The notes beneath the pieces are model-generated. The model was not told where the DNA came from and did not search any database. It saw only the letters and a list, made by a program, of their open reading frames with translations. Made by a program: the position numbers and the translations under genes. From contig JAGARR010000011.1 of the NCBI GenBank assembly GCA_017622135.1, positions 1-64,000 of the forward strand: 64,000 nucleotides of DNA, given 5' to 3'. Positions 50,481-59,483 of the stretch are shown here, in pieces (position 1 is the stretch's first letter; each line of letters opens with the position of its first letter). This stretch comes from Spirochaetaceae bacterium. Its GTDB lineage: Bacteria; Spirochaetota; Spirochaetia; Treponematales; Treponemataceae.

Positions 50481-51203
50481 TTAGGAAGTAGGAGTTAGCA
50501 CGCAGGTCTCGCTTCCTCTACGCCGCAAAACTAGTGCCTTCCCCTGTTTTCCCACCGCTTCCACCAAGTCCATCTTCCGCAGCACCCACAAAATTAAGCT
50601 GGCATTCCTTGTTTTAAGGGCCTTGCCCAGGTCCTTTACCGTAAATTCTTCCGGCAGGTCAGAAGGGAGGAGGGCTAGGTAGTCTTCCGCCGAAGAGAAG
50701 CGATGGGTGGTGTGGATTTCAGCCAGGCTCTTGTCCGCCTTGTACCAGTCTCGCTTGAACCGCCTACTCCTGTTGGCCAGCTGCATTGGTGTGTCCACCT
50801 TTACCCGGTGCTCCACCACCGAAACCTCCAGCACCTCCAGCATGAAATGCTCATGGAGCAGATACGGATATATAGAAGTAAGTTCCCTAAAAATGTCTAA
50901 TAGCCCCTGTTTCTTGGGGCTTTTCCGTCGCGACATCAGGCTTCCGTCCTTCCCCACCGTCTCGATGGTCTTTTTCACCACCAGCGGATACACCACCGTC
51001 ACCTGGTAGCGAGGCAACAGGAGGCCCAGCTTGCCATGGAGCTTCGCCAGACTGCCGGTCTGTATCTCGATGATGGAGCCGTCATCGGCCACAATGTCGC
51101 AGATCTTTCCCTCCACCGGTTGCTCCGTTTTGCCATTGCTGTCCATGGCGTAGAGATTTTTGAGGGTTTTGTGGAGCCTTGATTCGGAGTAGGTGTTGAT
51201 CAT
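50481..51203 (-). CDS. Uncharacterised protein, possible PD-(D/E)XK-like fold
   Basis: 240 residues from ATG 51203. Upstream frame to 51488 is less plausible because a promoter lies at 51210-51238. The segment CDIVADDGSIIEIQTGSLAK has the D..E-x-Q pattern of restriction-like nuclease folds; the middle contains a helical LLDIFRELTSIYPYLLHEH, and the C-terminus a winged-helix-like region (VKDLGKALKTRNASLILWVL). No family name can be given. It may be a DNA-binding or nuclease-like protein conserved in unrelated bacteria. The mRNA is probably leaderless. Confidence 0.6.
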   Translation of the reverse strand: MINTYSESRLHKTLKNLYAMDSNGKTEQPVEGKICDIVADDGSIIEIQTGSLAKLHGKLGLLLPRYQVTVVYPLVVKKTIETVGKDGSLMSRRKSPKKQGLLDIFRELTSIYPYLLHEHFMLEVLEVSVVEHRVKVDTPMQLANRSRRFKRDWYKADKSLAEIHTTHRFSSAEDYLALLPSDLPEEFTVKDLGKALKTRNASLILWVLRKMDLVEAVGKQGKALVLRRRGSETCVLTPTS

Positions 51204-51209
51204 GCCATA

Positions 51210-51238
51210 ACTATATATGCGTATAGATAAAAAGTAAA
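51210..51238 (-). promoter_or_regulatory. Promoter of the gene at 50481-51203, leaderless layout
   Basis: Minus strand TTTACT (51233-51238), 17 bp, TATAGT (51210-51215); ATG 51203 is 6 nt further. Confidence 0.6.
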
Positions 51239-51277
51239 GACCTGTCCAAGTTTTGGACAAAATCCCAATGAAGATGA

Positions 51278-51350
51278 TTGACAGGTGGAATTTTTTGGTT
51301 AAAATGTAAGATAGGTGGGAGAAAAACGTAAATTGTGGGAAATTGTGGAT
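51278..51350 (+). promoter_or_regulatory. mraZ promoter and MraZ-box array
   Basis: TTGACA (51278-51283), 16 bp, TAAAAT (51300-51305). GTGGR-type boxes begin at 51285, 51315, 51335 and 51345, all spaced by multiples of 10 bp, the pattern bound by MraZ, which represses its own operon. Confidence 0.7.
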
Positions 51351-51792
51351 GGATTTGCTTACTGGTGAGTTCCGCAACACCTTGGATGAAAAGGGGCGCA
51401 TTCCCTTTCCAGCCCGGTTGCGGCGGGAACTTACAGAAGATAGCCTCATCATTACCCAGTCGGTGGATCGCTGTCTGTGGCTGTTCACGGCTCAGGAGTG
51501 GAACAATTTCTCATCAAAGCTCATGGGAGCCGCATCTCCCTTTAGCGGCAGGGATCGATCTGTAATTCGTCGACTCATAGCACCGGCTCAAACGGTGGAG
51601 TTTGACAAGGGTGGGCGGATCAGTATTCCTCAGAGCCTAAGGGAGTATGCGTGCTTGTCTAAGGAATGCATTTTTCTGGGAATCAACAAGTACATCGAAT
51701 TGTGGGATGCTGAAACGTACAAGGCTTATCTGGAGGAGAGTGAATCCTCCTTCCGGGAGGCTGCAGAGGGCCTCAGCGCCATCTGTTTGTAG
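51349..51792 (+). CDS. mraZ: Transcriptional regulator MraZ
   Basis: 147 residues from ATG 51349. Two SpoVT/AbrB-type beta domains: TGEFRNTLDEKGRIPFPARL near the start and the second copy EFDKGGRISIPQSLREYACL. MraZ forms a ring and binds GTGGG repeats upstream of its own gene. No Shine-Dalgarno sequence is clear at the start, and the last box overlaps the ATG. First gene of the mra/fts cluster. Confidence 0.93.
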   Translation: MDLLTGEFRNTLDEKGRIPFPARLRRELTEDSLIITQSVDRCLWLFTAQEWNNFSSKLMGAASPFSGRDRSVIRRLIAPAQTVEFDKGGRISIPQSLREYACLSKECIFLGINKYIELWDAETYKAYLEESESSFREAAEGLSAICL

Positions 51793-51801
51793 GAGTAGAC
51801 C

Positions 51802-52812
51802 GTGGTTTCTCCTGAGGACAACATTGTCCATACACCAGTACTTTTGCAGGAATGTCTGCACTATTTGTCTCCGGAGGGGGAGGCCTATGGTGAGGCGCCG
51901 CTGCTGATTGATTCCACCACGGGGGAGGGTGGCCATAGCGATGGCTTCCTGAAGACCTATCCTCAGCTCCATGTGCTGGGACTTGACGCCGACCCCAACA
52001 TCCAGGCAAAGGCCAGAAGACGGTTGGCATGCCACGGTGACAGGATGAGCTTTCATCTGGGCTGGTTCAATGAGTTCTACCGGGACTTTGACCTTTCCAG
52101 TGGCCACCGACCACATCTCATCCTTTTTGACCTGGGTATTTCCGTGTTCCACTACGAGGAGTCGGGGAGGGGGTTTTCTTTTCGGAAAGATGAGCCCCTG
52201 GACATGCGGCTGAACCAGAATGCCGGTCCTTCCGCCGCAGAGGTGGTGAATACCTGGTCGGAAAAGCAGCTGGCGGATCTGTTTTATTTGTATGGGGAGG
52301 AGCGGTACAGCCGTCGGATTGCGGCGGCCATTGCGGAGGCACGGATGGCTTCTGCAATTCAGTCCTCTTCGGATCTGGCGGACTTGATTTACGGTGCGGT
52401 TCCTGTCGCCTACCGCCACGGCCACCTTCACCCGGCCACCAGGACCTTCCAGGCCCTGCGCATTCAGGTGAACCACGAGCTGGACCGCCTGCCCCAGGTG
52501 CTGCCCCACGCCTTCAATGTCTTGCAGGTGGGTGGCAAGCTGGGCATCATCACCTTCCATTCGCTGGAAGACAGGATTGTGAAAAATTATTTCCGTGACT
52601 TGGGGAAGGCCTGTGTTTGTCCGCCCCAGGAGCCGATATGTAGGTGTGGTGGTTTGCCCCACGCTCAGGTGCTTACCAGGAAGCCGGTGCTTCCCTCCAG
52701 GGAGGAGGTGGAGTGCAATTCGCCTTCCCGTAGCGCCAAGCTACGTGTCATACGGAAATTGCGGGAAATAGATGCGGAGATTTCACGGATGATTTCTCCT
52801 TCCCAAGGATAA
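51802..52812 (+). CDS. rsmH: 16S rRNA (cytosine-1402-N4) methyltransferase
   Basis: 336 residues from GTG 51802 (TAGGAG upstream). Also called MraW. HTPVLLQECLHYL, the SAM site DSTTGEGGHSDGFL, DADPNIQAKA and the GKLGIITFHSLEDRIVKNYF block mark the family. The usual DLGVSS motif reads FDLGISVFHYEE. It methylates C1402 of 16S rRNA. The gap from mraZ is 9 bp; ftsL starts 1 bp after its stop. Confidence 0.95.
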   Translation: MVSPEDNIVHTPVLLQECLHYLSPEGEAYGEAPLLIDSTTGEGGHSDGFLKTYPQLHVLGLDADPNIQAKARRRLACHGDRMSFHLGWFNEFYRDFDLSSGHRPHLILFDLGISVFHYEESGRGFSFRKDEPLDMRLNQNAGPSAAEVVNTWSEKQLADLFYLYGEERYSRRIAAAIAEARMASAIQSSSDLADLIYGAVPVAYRHGHLHPATRTFQALRIQVNHELDRLPQVLPHAFNVLQVGGKLGIITFHSLEDRIVKNYFRDLGKACVCPPQEPICRCGGLPHAQVLTRKPVLPSREEVECNSPSRSAKLRVIRKLREIDAEISRMISPSQG

Positions 52813-52813
52813 A

Positions 52814-53119
52814 ATGGAGTTTGCAATGAAACAGAAAAGCGCTTTGGCAAAGGGAGTTGCCATTTGCATGCTGGCTGCCAGCATCCCGCTTTTCCTCGCC
52901 GTGGACGGTGTTCAGGCCCGACGCTTTGCCCAGCTGGAGCAGGAGATTGCCCAACTGGAGCGGAGGCAGGCTGAAATGGTGGAGGAGAACAAGAACCTGA
53001 TCACTGGAATCAGTGTTCTGAGCAGTGCGGACCGCATAGAGGCATTGGCTTCTGGTCAGCTGGGGATGCGTCCGGCGGAAAGCAGTGAGATCATCCGGGT
53101 GGAGATGGGCGGCCGATAA
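52814..53119 (+). CDS. ftsL: FtsL-like cell division protein
   Basis: 101 residues. A short cytoplasmic start, one membrane helix (about 14-33, AICMLAASIPLFLAVDGV) and a coiled coil (LEQEIAQLERRQAEMVEENKN, ending RIEALA), the layout of FtsL, which joins FtsQ and FtsB/DivIC in the divisome. The sequence is too divergent for certainty, but its place after rsmH is the normal one. ATG 52814 or 52826 can be the start. Confidence 0.8.
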   Translation: MEFAMKQKSALAKGVAICMLAASIPLFLAVDGVQARRFAQLEQEIAQLERRQAEMVEENKNLITGISVLSSADRIEALASGQLGMRPAESSEIIRVEMGGR

Positions 53120-53236
53120 GACGGCGTAAGCCTGTTGACAGAGGATGACGGACGGCGGGGGGATGTCGTCTGGAATTGAAACTGAGAGGGCTGGGAACCT
53201 GCGGGGACTCAGCCCGTCTTTGACTGTTATATTGTT

Positions 53237-54745
53237 GTGGGAGCGTTAGTAACAGTGGAATGCGCAAGAGGTGTCTCGGCATTGTCTGTCCAGGCATCGG
53301 AGGGCGGTGCGTGCAGTGACGTGCAGGTAGCCGCCAGAACATCATTATTGTCTCTCAATGAACTCCTGGCCGCCACTGGCGGAGCTCTTGTCATGGGATG
53401 CCCTGAGGATGGGTTTTGCTTCACCTCTGTGGCAACAGACAGCCGGAGCGCCGTGGCGGGAGGAATGTTCATTCCTTTGGTGGGGGAATTCCAGGATGGC
53501 CATGCCTATGTGCCTGCCGCCTTGGAAAAGGGTGCCACGGTGGTGCTGGTGGGTAGGGATTTTGCTGTCTCCAACCATCACCAGCTGGTTCAGTGGCACC
53601 TCTCCCATCCTGCAGCCACCTTTGTGGCGGTGGACCACACCATGTACGCCCTGCAGGATGCCGCTGCCGCCTACGTCCAGAAATTTCCAAACCTTGTAAG
53701 AATCGGTGTCACCGGCTCCAGCGGCAAGACCACCACCAAGGAGATTCTCGCCGCAGTTCTGTCCACCCGCTTTTCCGTGGTGATGAATCAGGGAAACTTT
53801 AATTCGGAGACGGGACTGCCCCTGTCGGTGTTCCAGATTCGGGACCATCATCAGGTGGGGGTCTTTGAGCTGGGAATGAATAGAAGGGGAGAGATTGCCG
53901 AGATAGCCCGTGTCCTTGCTCCAAATCTTGGGGTCATCACCAACATCGGTACCGCCCATATCGGGATTCTCGGCAGCAGGGATGCCATCGCCCAGGAAAA
54001 GAAGCAGGTTTTCTGGAATTTCTCTTCCGACAGCTGCGCCTTCATCCCAGCGATGGACTCCTACTGCGATTTTCTGCGGGAGGGTCTGGACAGCATGGTG
54101 GTGGAGTATGGTCCCAGCCAGGTGAGCTCCATCAGGTCCTGTGGCCTGGAGGGAACCAGCTTCTGTCTTGATGGTGTCACCATGACCCTGCCCCTGCCAG
54201 GAAGTGCGAACCTGCAGGATGCCTTGGCTGCTGTTGCTGTGGCCCGGCAGCTCGGCTTGAGCCTTGAGGAAATCAGGGAAGGATTGGCCGCGGTACAGCC
54301 CCTGTTCGGCCGCAGCCAGGTGCTTCGGGGCGACGTCACCTTCATCCAGGACTGCTACAATGCGAATCCCGACTCCATGGCGGCGGCCCTGGATTTTTTC
54401 CGTGACCTGGAGCTGGACGGTGGCCGCAAGGTGCTGGTGCTGGGGGATATGCTGGAGCTGGGGTCTGCAAGCCTGGAGGCCCACCAGGAAGCAATGGAGC
54501 AGGCCCAAAAGACTGGAGCTGCCTTGATGGTGTTTCTTGGAGATGAGATGAGTAGTGCCTCCACCACACTGGAGATTTCCCAGATCGGCGGGGTGGTGCT
54601 GGCTGGCAATGGCCAAGAGACCATAGACGAGGCGGTGGCAGTGCTGCGGGGGTTCCTGAGGAAGGGTGACGTGGTTCTGCTGAAGGGCTCTCGTGGCATG
54701 GGACTGGAGCGTATAACCGTTGCCCTGCAGGGGGAGACGGCATGA
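53237..54745 (+). CDS. murF: UDP-MurNAc-tripeptide:D-Ala-D-Ala ligase
   Basis: About 502 residues from GTG 53237; the true start may be GTG 53321 or TTG 53350, because MurF homologues begin near LSLNELLAATGGAL. Ligates D-Ala-D-Ala to the peptidoglycan precursor. Mur-ligase ATP loop RIGVTGSSGKTTTKE, the MNQGNFNSETGLPLS motif, NIGTAHIGILGS and the QDCYNANPDSM motif are all present. A 117-bp gap after ftsL contains a GGGCTG/CAGCCC hairpin and TTGACA-like words, so an internal promoter is possible. ftsW overlaps by 4 bp. Confidence 0.93.
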   Translation: MGALVTVECARGVSALSVQASEGGACSDVQVAARTSLLSLNELLAATGGALVMGCPEDGFCFTSVATDSRSAVAGGMFIPLVGEFQDGHAYVPAALEKGATVVLVGRDFAVSNHHQLVQWHLSHPAATFVAVDHTMYALQDAAAAYVQKFPNLVRIGVTGSSGKTTTKEILAAVLSTRFSVVMNQGNFNSETGLPLSVFQIRDHHQVGVFELGMNRRGEIAEIARVLAPNLGVITNIGTAHIGILGSRDAIAQEKKQVFWNFSSDSCAFIPAMDSYCDFLREGLDSMVVEYGPSQVSSIRSCGLEGTSFCLDGVTMTLPLPGSANLQDALAAVAVARQLGLSLEEIREGLAAVQPLFGRSQVLRGDVTFIQDCYNANPDSMAAALDFFRDLELDGGRKVLVLGDMLELGSASLEAHQEAMEQAQKTGAALMVFLGDEMSSASTTLEISQIGGVVLAGNGQETIDEAVAVLRGFLRKGDVVLLKGSRGMGLERITVALQGETA

Positions 54746-55896
54746 ACGTTGAGAAGATTTTTGCGGAGCGAACGATTCTTCGTGGCCGCTACATAGACAC
54801 CGGACTTCTCGTCTCCATCATCCTTCTGTGGGGATTGGGGTTGTTGATTCTCTACATCTGTTCCGCCAACTATGCCCAGCGGGCCTTTGGTGACCCCCAT
54901 TACTTTATCAACCGGCAGCTGATTATGTCGGTGGTAGGATTGGTGGTGATGGGCATCTCTTTCGTAACTTCCCACGCCCTCATTCGCCGGTCGTTGCCCT
55001 GGATTATGCTGGTGTCCCTGGTGCTTTGTCTCCTGTGCTTCGTTCCGGGAATCTCCTCTCCCAGAAACGGAGCGCACCGATGGATTTCCCTTCCGCTGGT
55101 GGGAGACACCTTCCAGCCGTCGGAGCTGGTGAAGATTGCCATTGTCCTGTATCTGGCCAATTGGTTCGACAAATTCGTCAAGAATTCTGAGGACAGTAGA
55201 CGTAGCCTCTTCCCGCCGGTGTCCATTCTCTGCCTTTTTTCTGCTATCGTCATGGGACAGGATGACTTTTCTACCGCCATCCTTATCTTTGCCACCGGTT
55301 TCCTGCTGATGTATGTGGCTGGGGCTCGGCTGGGACGGCTCGTTCCCTTCATGCTGTTGGCGGCTGGAGCCATGGTTCTCTTTGTGTTCAGCTCCACCTT
55401 CCGGGTGAACCGGCTCATTGCCTTTGTAAATCCCAGCTTTGACACCCATGGCTACAACTACCAGACCTCCACTGCCCGTACCGCCATCAGCGACGGAGGT
55501 TTCCTGGGCAACGGCTTTGGTTCCGGGCTGGAAAAGATACATCGTGTGCCAGAAATCCACACCGACTATGTGTTTTCCGGCTGGGCCGAGGCCATGGGAT
55601 TCCTTGGTGTTTTGGGGTATTTCTTGGTTTTGGCTTTTTTCGCTTGGAGAGGTTATACTTTGATGATGGAGAGCAGGAACAAGTTCTCTGCCCTCACAGC
55701 CTTTGGACTCACCACCTGTATTGTGATTCAGTCTTTGCTGAACTGTGGCGTTGTATGCGGAGCCCTGCCGGTTACGGGTATCACCCTGCCGTTCTTTTCG
55801 TCAGGTGGCTCCTCCTTGTTGGTGACGTGCTGTATGTGCGGATTATTGCTGAACATATCGTATCGTAACAGTGTTGAAGAAATTGACGAAGTATAA
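54742..55896 (+). CDS. ftsW: FtsW/RodA-type SEDS glycosyltransferase
   Basis: 384 residues with ~10 membrane helices. SEDS proteins polymerise glycan strands from lipid II with a class B PBP. Key pieces: NGAHRWISLPLVGDTFQPSE (the catalytic-type Arg-Trp loop and the QPSE motif), GNGFGSG and the C-terminal LPVTGITLPFFSSGGSSLL. Position between murF and ftsQ, next to ftsA and ftsZ, supports FtsW rather than RodA. ATGA overlap with murF. Confidence 0.93.
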   Translation: MNVEKIFAERTILRGRYIDTGLLVSIILLWGLGLLILYICSANYAQRAFGDPHYFINRQLIMSVVGLVVMGISFVTSHALIRRSLPWIMLVSLVLCLLCFVPGISSPRNGAHRWISLPLVGDTFQPSELVKIAIVLYLANWFDKFVKNSEDSRRSLFPPVSILCLFSAIVMGQDDFSTAILIFATGFLLMYVAGARLGRLVPFMLLAAGAMVLFVFSSTFRVNRLIAFVNPSFDTHGYNYQTSTARTAISDGGFLGNGFGSGLEKIHRVPEIHTDYVFSGWAEAMGFLGVLGYFLVLAFFAWRGYTLMMESRNKFSALTAFGLTTCIVIQSLLNCGVVCGALPVTGITLPFFSSGGSSLLVTCCMCGLLLNISYRNSVEEIDEV

Positions 55897-55923
55897 GTTA
55901 GAGAGAGTTGGAAAGGGGATTGT

Positions 55924-56754
55924 ATGAGTGACAGCATGATGTATTCTGACATTAGAAACTTTATGGCCGAAGGCGAGCAAAAGGTCCGCCACAGCGACAG
56001 GAAATTTCGGGCTCTGAAATTCATTGTGGGGGCCCTCTGTCTCATCCTGATTGTGGAGGTGGTACTGTACACGGTGATAATCCCTTCCAAGGCTCCCATC
56101 AAGATTTCCTTCTCGGGTCTGCAGATGTATACGGCGGAGGAGATGTGCCAGATTCTCAATACCGGCCCCAACCAGACCTGGAGCAAGTTTGACTCCGCCC
56201 TGGCAGCCTCCGTATTGGCCGACTGCCCCTGGATAGAGTCTGTGTCTGTCACCAAGGGCTTTCCCGATACGGTCACCATCTCTGTGAAGGAGCGTATCCC
56301 TGTGGCGGCCACCCTGCTGAACGTAGATGGAAGGACCATCCCTGTCCACATCGACGAGACCGGGGTGCTCTTCGTGGCGAAGGCTGGTGCCTCCATCAAC
56401 CACCTGCCTCTGATTTCAGGCTTGCCGGTGGAGGAATTCAACGACGGCATGCGGCTGCCCAGTACCTACCGGAATTTTATCCAGCAGTTGGCGAAAATCC
56501 AGCGGCTGCCTCAGAAATATCTTGCCACCATCTCCGAAATTCACGTTGACGTGAAGGAGTATGGCAATTTCGACTTGATTTTGTATCCTGTTCACTCCCA
56601 TACGAAGGTTCTGATGGATAGAACTTTTAGTGAAGATTCGTTACAATATATGGTAGTTGTTCTGGATGTGGTCAATTCCCTTGGTCCAGGGATTTCTGAG
56701 ATTGACCTGCGGTATGGTTCCGTATCCTTCCGTACCAAGGTTTCCGGCAGCTGA
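55924..56754 (+). CDS. ftsQ: Cell division protein FtsQ/DivIB
   Basis: 276 residues. Cytoplasmic head of ~35 residues, one membrane helix (FIVGALCLILIVEVVLYTVII), then a POTRA-like domain beginning with FSGLQMYTAEEM and WSKFDSALAASVLAD, followed by ESVSVTKGFPDTVTISVKER, all consistent with FtsQ. It recruits FtsL/FtsB to the divisome. GAAAGGGG precedes ATG 55924. Moderate sequence similarity is expected for FtsQ; gene order makes the call firm. Confidence 0.9.
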   Translation: MSDSMMYSDIRNFMAEGEQKVRHSDRKFRALKFIVGALCLILIVEVVLYTVIIPSKAPIKISFSGLQMYTAEEMCQILNTGPNQTWSKFDSALAASVLADCPWIESVSVTKGFPDTVTISVKERIPVAATLLNVDGRTIPVHIDETGVLFVAKAGASINHLPLISGLPVEEFNDGMRLPSTYRNFIQQLAKIQRLPQKYLATISEIHVDVKEYGNFDLILYPVHSHTKVLMDRTFSEDSLQYMVVVLDVVNSLGPGISEIDLRYGSVSFRTKVSGS

Positions 56755-56810
56755 TTTATGGGGAGGGTGCTGCCGCATTTGTGCGTCGGGGCCCGTATCG
56801 GGAGGTAGCT

Positions 56811-58073
56811 TTGAGTGATGTTGTCGTCGGTCTTGATATCGGCTCTAATTTTATCAGGACAGTTATAGGCGAATTCACAGATAACAACAAGATTCAGATC
56901 ATCGGTTTGGGTAAGACTCCCTCTCCGGGTTTGCGCAATGGTACCATCGTGAACATTGAGTCCACCATGCAGGCCATCAGGAAGTCCATTGAGGATGCTG
57001 AGATGGATTCCGGCTGCGAGGTGCATTCCTGCATTTCAGCCATTGGTGGGGTCCAGATCAAGAGCTGGGATGCCACCGGCATGGGGCAGGTTGCCGGCAG
57101 CAAGGGGTCAACCCCTCGGGAAATCACGGAAAATGACATGGCCCAGGTTATCGAGGTGGCCCGTTCCGTTCCCATATCCCCCGACCGTCAGATTCTCCAC
57201 GTGGTGCCACGGTACTATGTCGTAGACAAGCAGGAGCAGGTGAAGAATCCCAAGGACATGCTGGGGGTGAAGCTGGAGGTGGAGACCCATGTCATCACCG
57301 CATCTTGTACCTCCGTGAAGAACATCCAGAATTGCATCAGCAGGGCGGGGTATCGTGCCGACAGCATGATGCTGAAGACCTTGGCTGCCACCAAGGCGGT
57401 GATGACGGAGGATGAGCTGGAGCTGGGCTCCATTCTCATCGACATGGGTGGCGGTACCACTGACGTATTGGTATTGTTGGGAGGTGCTCCCATCTGTACC
57501 CTGTCTATTCCCGTGGGCAGTTCCTACATCACCAGCGACATCTCCTACGTGAAGGGAATCTCGCTGGATACGGCGGAAAGCACAAAGATCAAGTATGGCT
57601 GCTGCTGGGAGCCTCTGCTGGACGAGGTGGAGGAGGTGGTCATTCCCGGCATTGGTGGACGTGGCCCGGAGGCCATTTCCCGTAGCGAGCTTTGTCAGAT
57701 TATCCAGGCTCGAGTGGAGGAAATCTTCAACATGATTAAGGCTGAGATTGTCCAGCAGACAAAGCTTACCCAGCTTTCCGGCAACGTGGTGCTCACTGGT
57801 GGTGGTGCCCAACTGCTGGGAATTACTGAGCTGGCTCAGAAGGTTTTCAAGACAACGGCAGTCCGCCTTGGAACACCTGGCAATTATGGTGGTAAGGTAG
57901 ACGTGTACCGCACCCCTGAATATGCCACTGCCATCGGGCTGTTGCTGGATAGCGCACGTTCCCGCCAGCGTATTGATACAAAGCGGAACAATAAATATAA
58001 TGGTGAAGAGGAACATGTGTCCAAAACCAGCTTTTTCTCAAAGCTCGGGGACGTTTTCAAAGAATTTTTCTAA
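56811..58073 (+). CDS. ftsA: Cell division protein FtsA
   Basis: 420 residues from TTG 56811, chosen because GGGAGGT lies 4-5 nt upstream; GTG 56781 has no site. Actin-like ATPase that anchors FtsZ to the membrane. VVVGLDIGSNFIRTVIGE is the first phosphate loop; SILIDMGGGTTDVLVL and VVLTGGGAQLLGI are the second phosphate and adenosine motifs. The end VFKEFF is an amphipathic tail for membrane binding. ftsZ follows after 34 bp. Confidence 0.94.
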   Translation: MSDVVVGLDIGSNFIRTVIGEFTDNNKIQIIGLGKTPSPGLRNGTIVNIESTMQAIRKSIEDAEMDSGCEVHSCISAIGGVQIKSWDATGMGQVAGSKGSTPREITENDMAQVIEVARSVPISPDRQILHVVPRYYVVDKQEQVKNPKDMLGVKLEVETHVITASCTSVKNIQNCISRAGYRADSMMLKTLAATKAVMTEDELELGSILIDMGGGTTDVLVLLGGAPICTLSIPVGSSYITSDISYVKGISLDTAESTKIKYGCCWEPLLDEVEEVVIPGIGGRGPEAISRSELCQIIQARVEEIFNMIKAEIVQQTKLTQLSGNVVLTGGGAQLLGITELAQKVFKTTAVRLGTPGNYGGKVDVYRTPEYATAIGLLLDSARSRQRIDTKRNNKYNGEEEHVSKTSFFSKLGDVFKEFF

Positions 58074-58107
58074 TAGATAGAAGCATTGTTTGGGTTGGGA
58101 GGAATAT

Positions 58108-59475
58108 ATGCTTGAAGGTTTGTCTGTAGAGAGTACAGAACCATTGATGAAACCTACCGTTATCAAGGTTGTGGGTTGTGGTGGCGGTGGATCCAATGCC
58201 GTCAACAGGATGATTGAGTCGGGTCTGGAGAATGTTGAATTCATTGTAGTGAATACAGACTTACAGGCTCTGAATTCCTCCAAGGCCAACAGAAAGATTG
58301 GTATCGGATCGAAGCTGACAGGCGGACTTGGTGCTGGCGGAAAACCCGAGGTGGGGGAGGCCGCCGCCCGGGAGAACGAGGACGATATTATCACTGCCCT
58401 GAAGGGTGCCAACATGGTTTTTGTCACCGCCGGTATGGGTGGTGGCACTGGTACGGGAGCCGCCCCTGTGGTGGCACGGATTGCCAAGGAGATGGGCGCC
58501 CTGACGGTGGGTGTCGTTACCCGGCCCTTCAACTTTGAGGGACGGGTACGGGGCGGCAATGCCGAGGAAGGAATCAAGAAGCTCCATGAGGAAGTGGACT
58601 CCCTCATTGTCATCCCCAACGAGAACCTGCTGAAAACAATGGACCGCAGGACACCGGTGAAGGAGGCCTTCCTGAAGGCCGACGATGTATTGCGCCAGGG
58701 TGTCCAGGGTATTTCCGACGTCATCACAAAGACTGGTCTCATCAACATGGACTTTATGGATATTAGGACAACCATGGAAGGAAAGGGCGATGCCATCATG
58801 GGTATTGGTGTTGGTACTGGAGAAAACCGTGCCTCAGACGCCGCATCCCAGGCCATCGACAATCCGCTGCTGGAGGACTCCCGCATCGATGGTGCCAAGA
58901 ACATCCTCATCAACATTACCAGTGGAGAGGACTTCACCCTGTACGAGGTCAACGAGATTGCCAACATTGTTCAGGCTGCGGCGGATCATGACGTAAGCGT
59001 CTTCTATGGCCACGTGGTGGATCCTGCCATGGACGGAACAGTTTCTGTCACTGTCATTGCGACGGGTTTTAATTCTGCTCATTCAGAGCCAGTGGAAATG
59101 AAGCCTGTTTCTTCTGTGGAATTGGATACTACCAATACTATCCCGATAAGCGATTTCGAGAAGCTGCAGAAGCCAACGCTTGCATCCAGAAATGGAGCTG
59201 AACGGCGCCAGACTGTTCCCCAGGATTCTTTTTCAGGTGGAGCCGTTTCCCAGCCTCCCAAACAGGAGGTGCCGGTGCGCCCTCCCGTATCCCATCCCCA
59301 GTCCCAGTTCCAGCCTAAGCCACAAGGAACTGGTGTGGCAGCCTCCACTCCCAGGACAGAGAGTGGAAATCCTAGCGCAGGAGGATTGAATCTTGGCGGT
59401 ACTGGACCTGTTCCATCCTCCAATGACCTGAAGATTCCACCGTATCTACGAAATAGAATCCAGTTGGGAGACTAA
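58108..59475 (+). CDS. ftsZ: Cell division GTPase FtsZ
   Basis: 455 residues from ATG 58108 (GGGAGGA upstream). Tubulin-like GTPase that forms the division ring. [16 protein letters not shown], the tubulin signature [13 protein letters not shown] near residue 110, and [16 protein letters not shown] are intact. The linker (about 340-430) is Pro/Gln-rich, and the end [11 protein letters not shown] is the conserved C-terminal peptide for FtsA. The xer gene follows after 8 bp. Confidence 0.96.
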   Translation: MLEGLSVESTEPLMKPTVIKVVGCGGGGSNAVNRMIESGLENVEFIVVNTDLQALNSSKANRKIGIGSKLTGGLGAGGKPEVGEAAARENEDDIITALKGANMVFVTAGMGGGTGTGAAPVVARIAKEMGALTVGVVTRPFNFEGRVRGGNAEEGIKKLHEEVDSLIVIPNENLLKTMDRRTPVKEAFLKADDVLRQGVQGISDVITKTGLINMDFMDIRTTMEGKGDAIMGIGVGTGENRASDAASQAIDNPLLEDSRIDGAKNILINITSGEDFTLYEVNEIANIVQAAADHDVSVFYGHVVDPAMDGTVSVTVIATGFNSAHSEPVEMKPVSSVELDTTNTIPISDFEKLQKPTLASRNGAERRQTVPQDSFSGGAVSQPPKQEVPVRPPVSHPQSQFQPKPQGTGVAASTPRTESGNPSAGGLNLGGTGPVPSSNDLKIPPYLRNRIQLGD

Positions 59476-59483
59476 GAGCCTCC

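Noticed and set aside
57108-58016. Long minus-strand ORF opposite ftsA
   Set aside because: No ribosome site and a composition typical of antisense to coding sequence; ftsA is certain on the plus strand.
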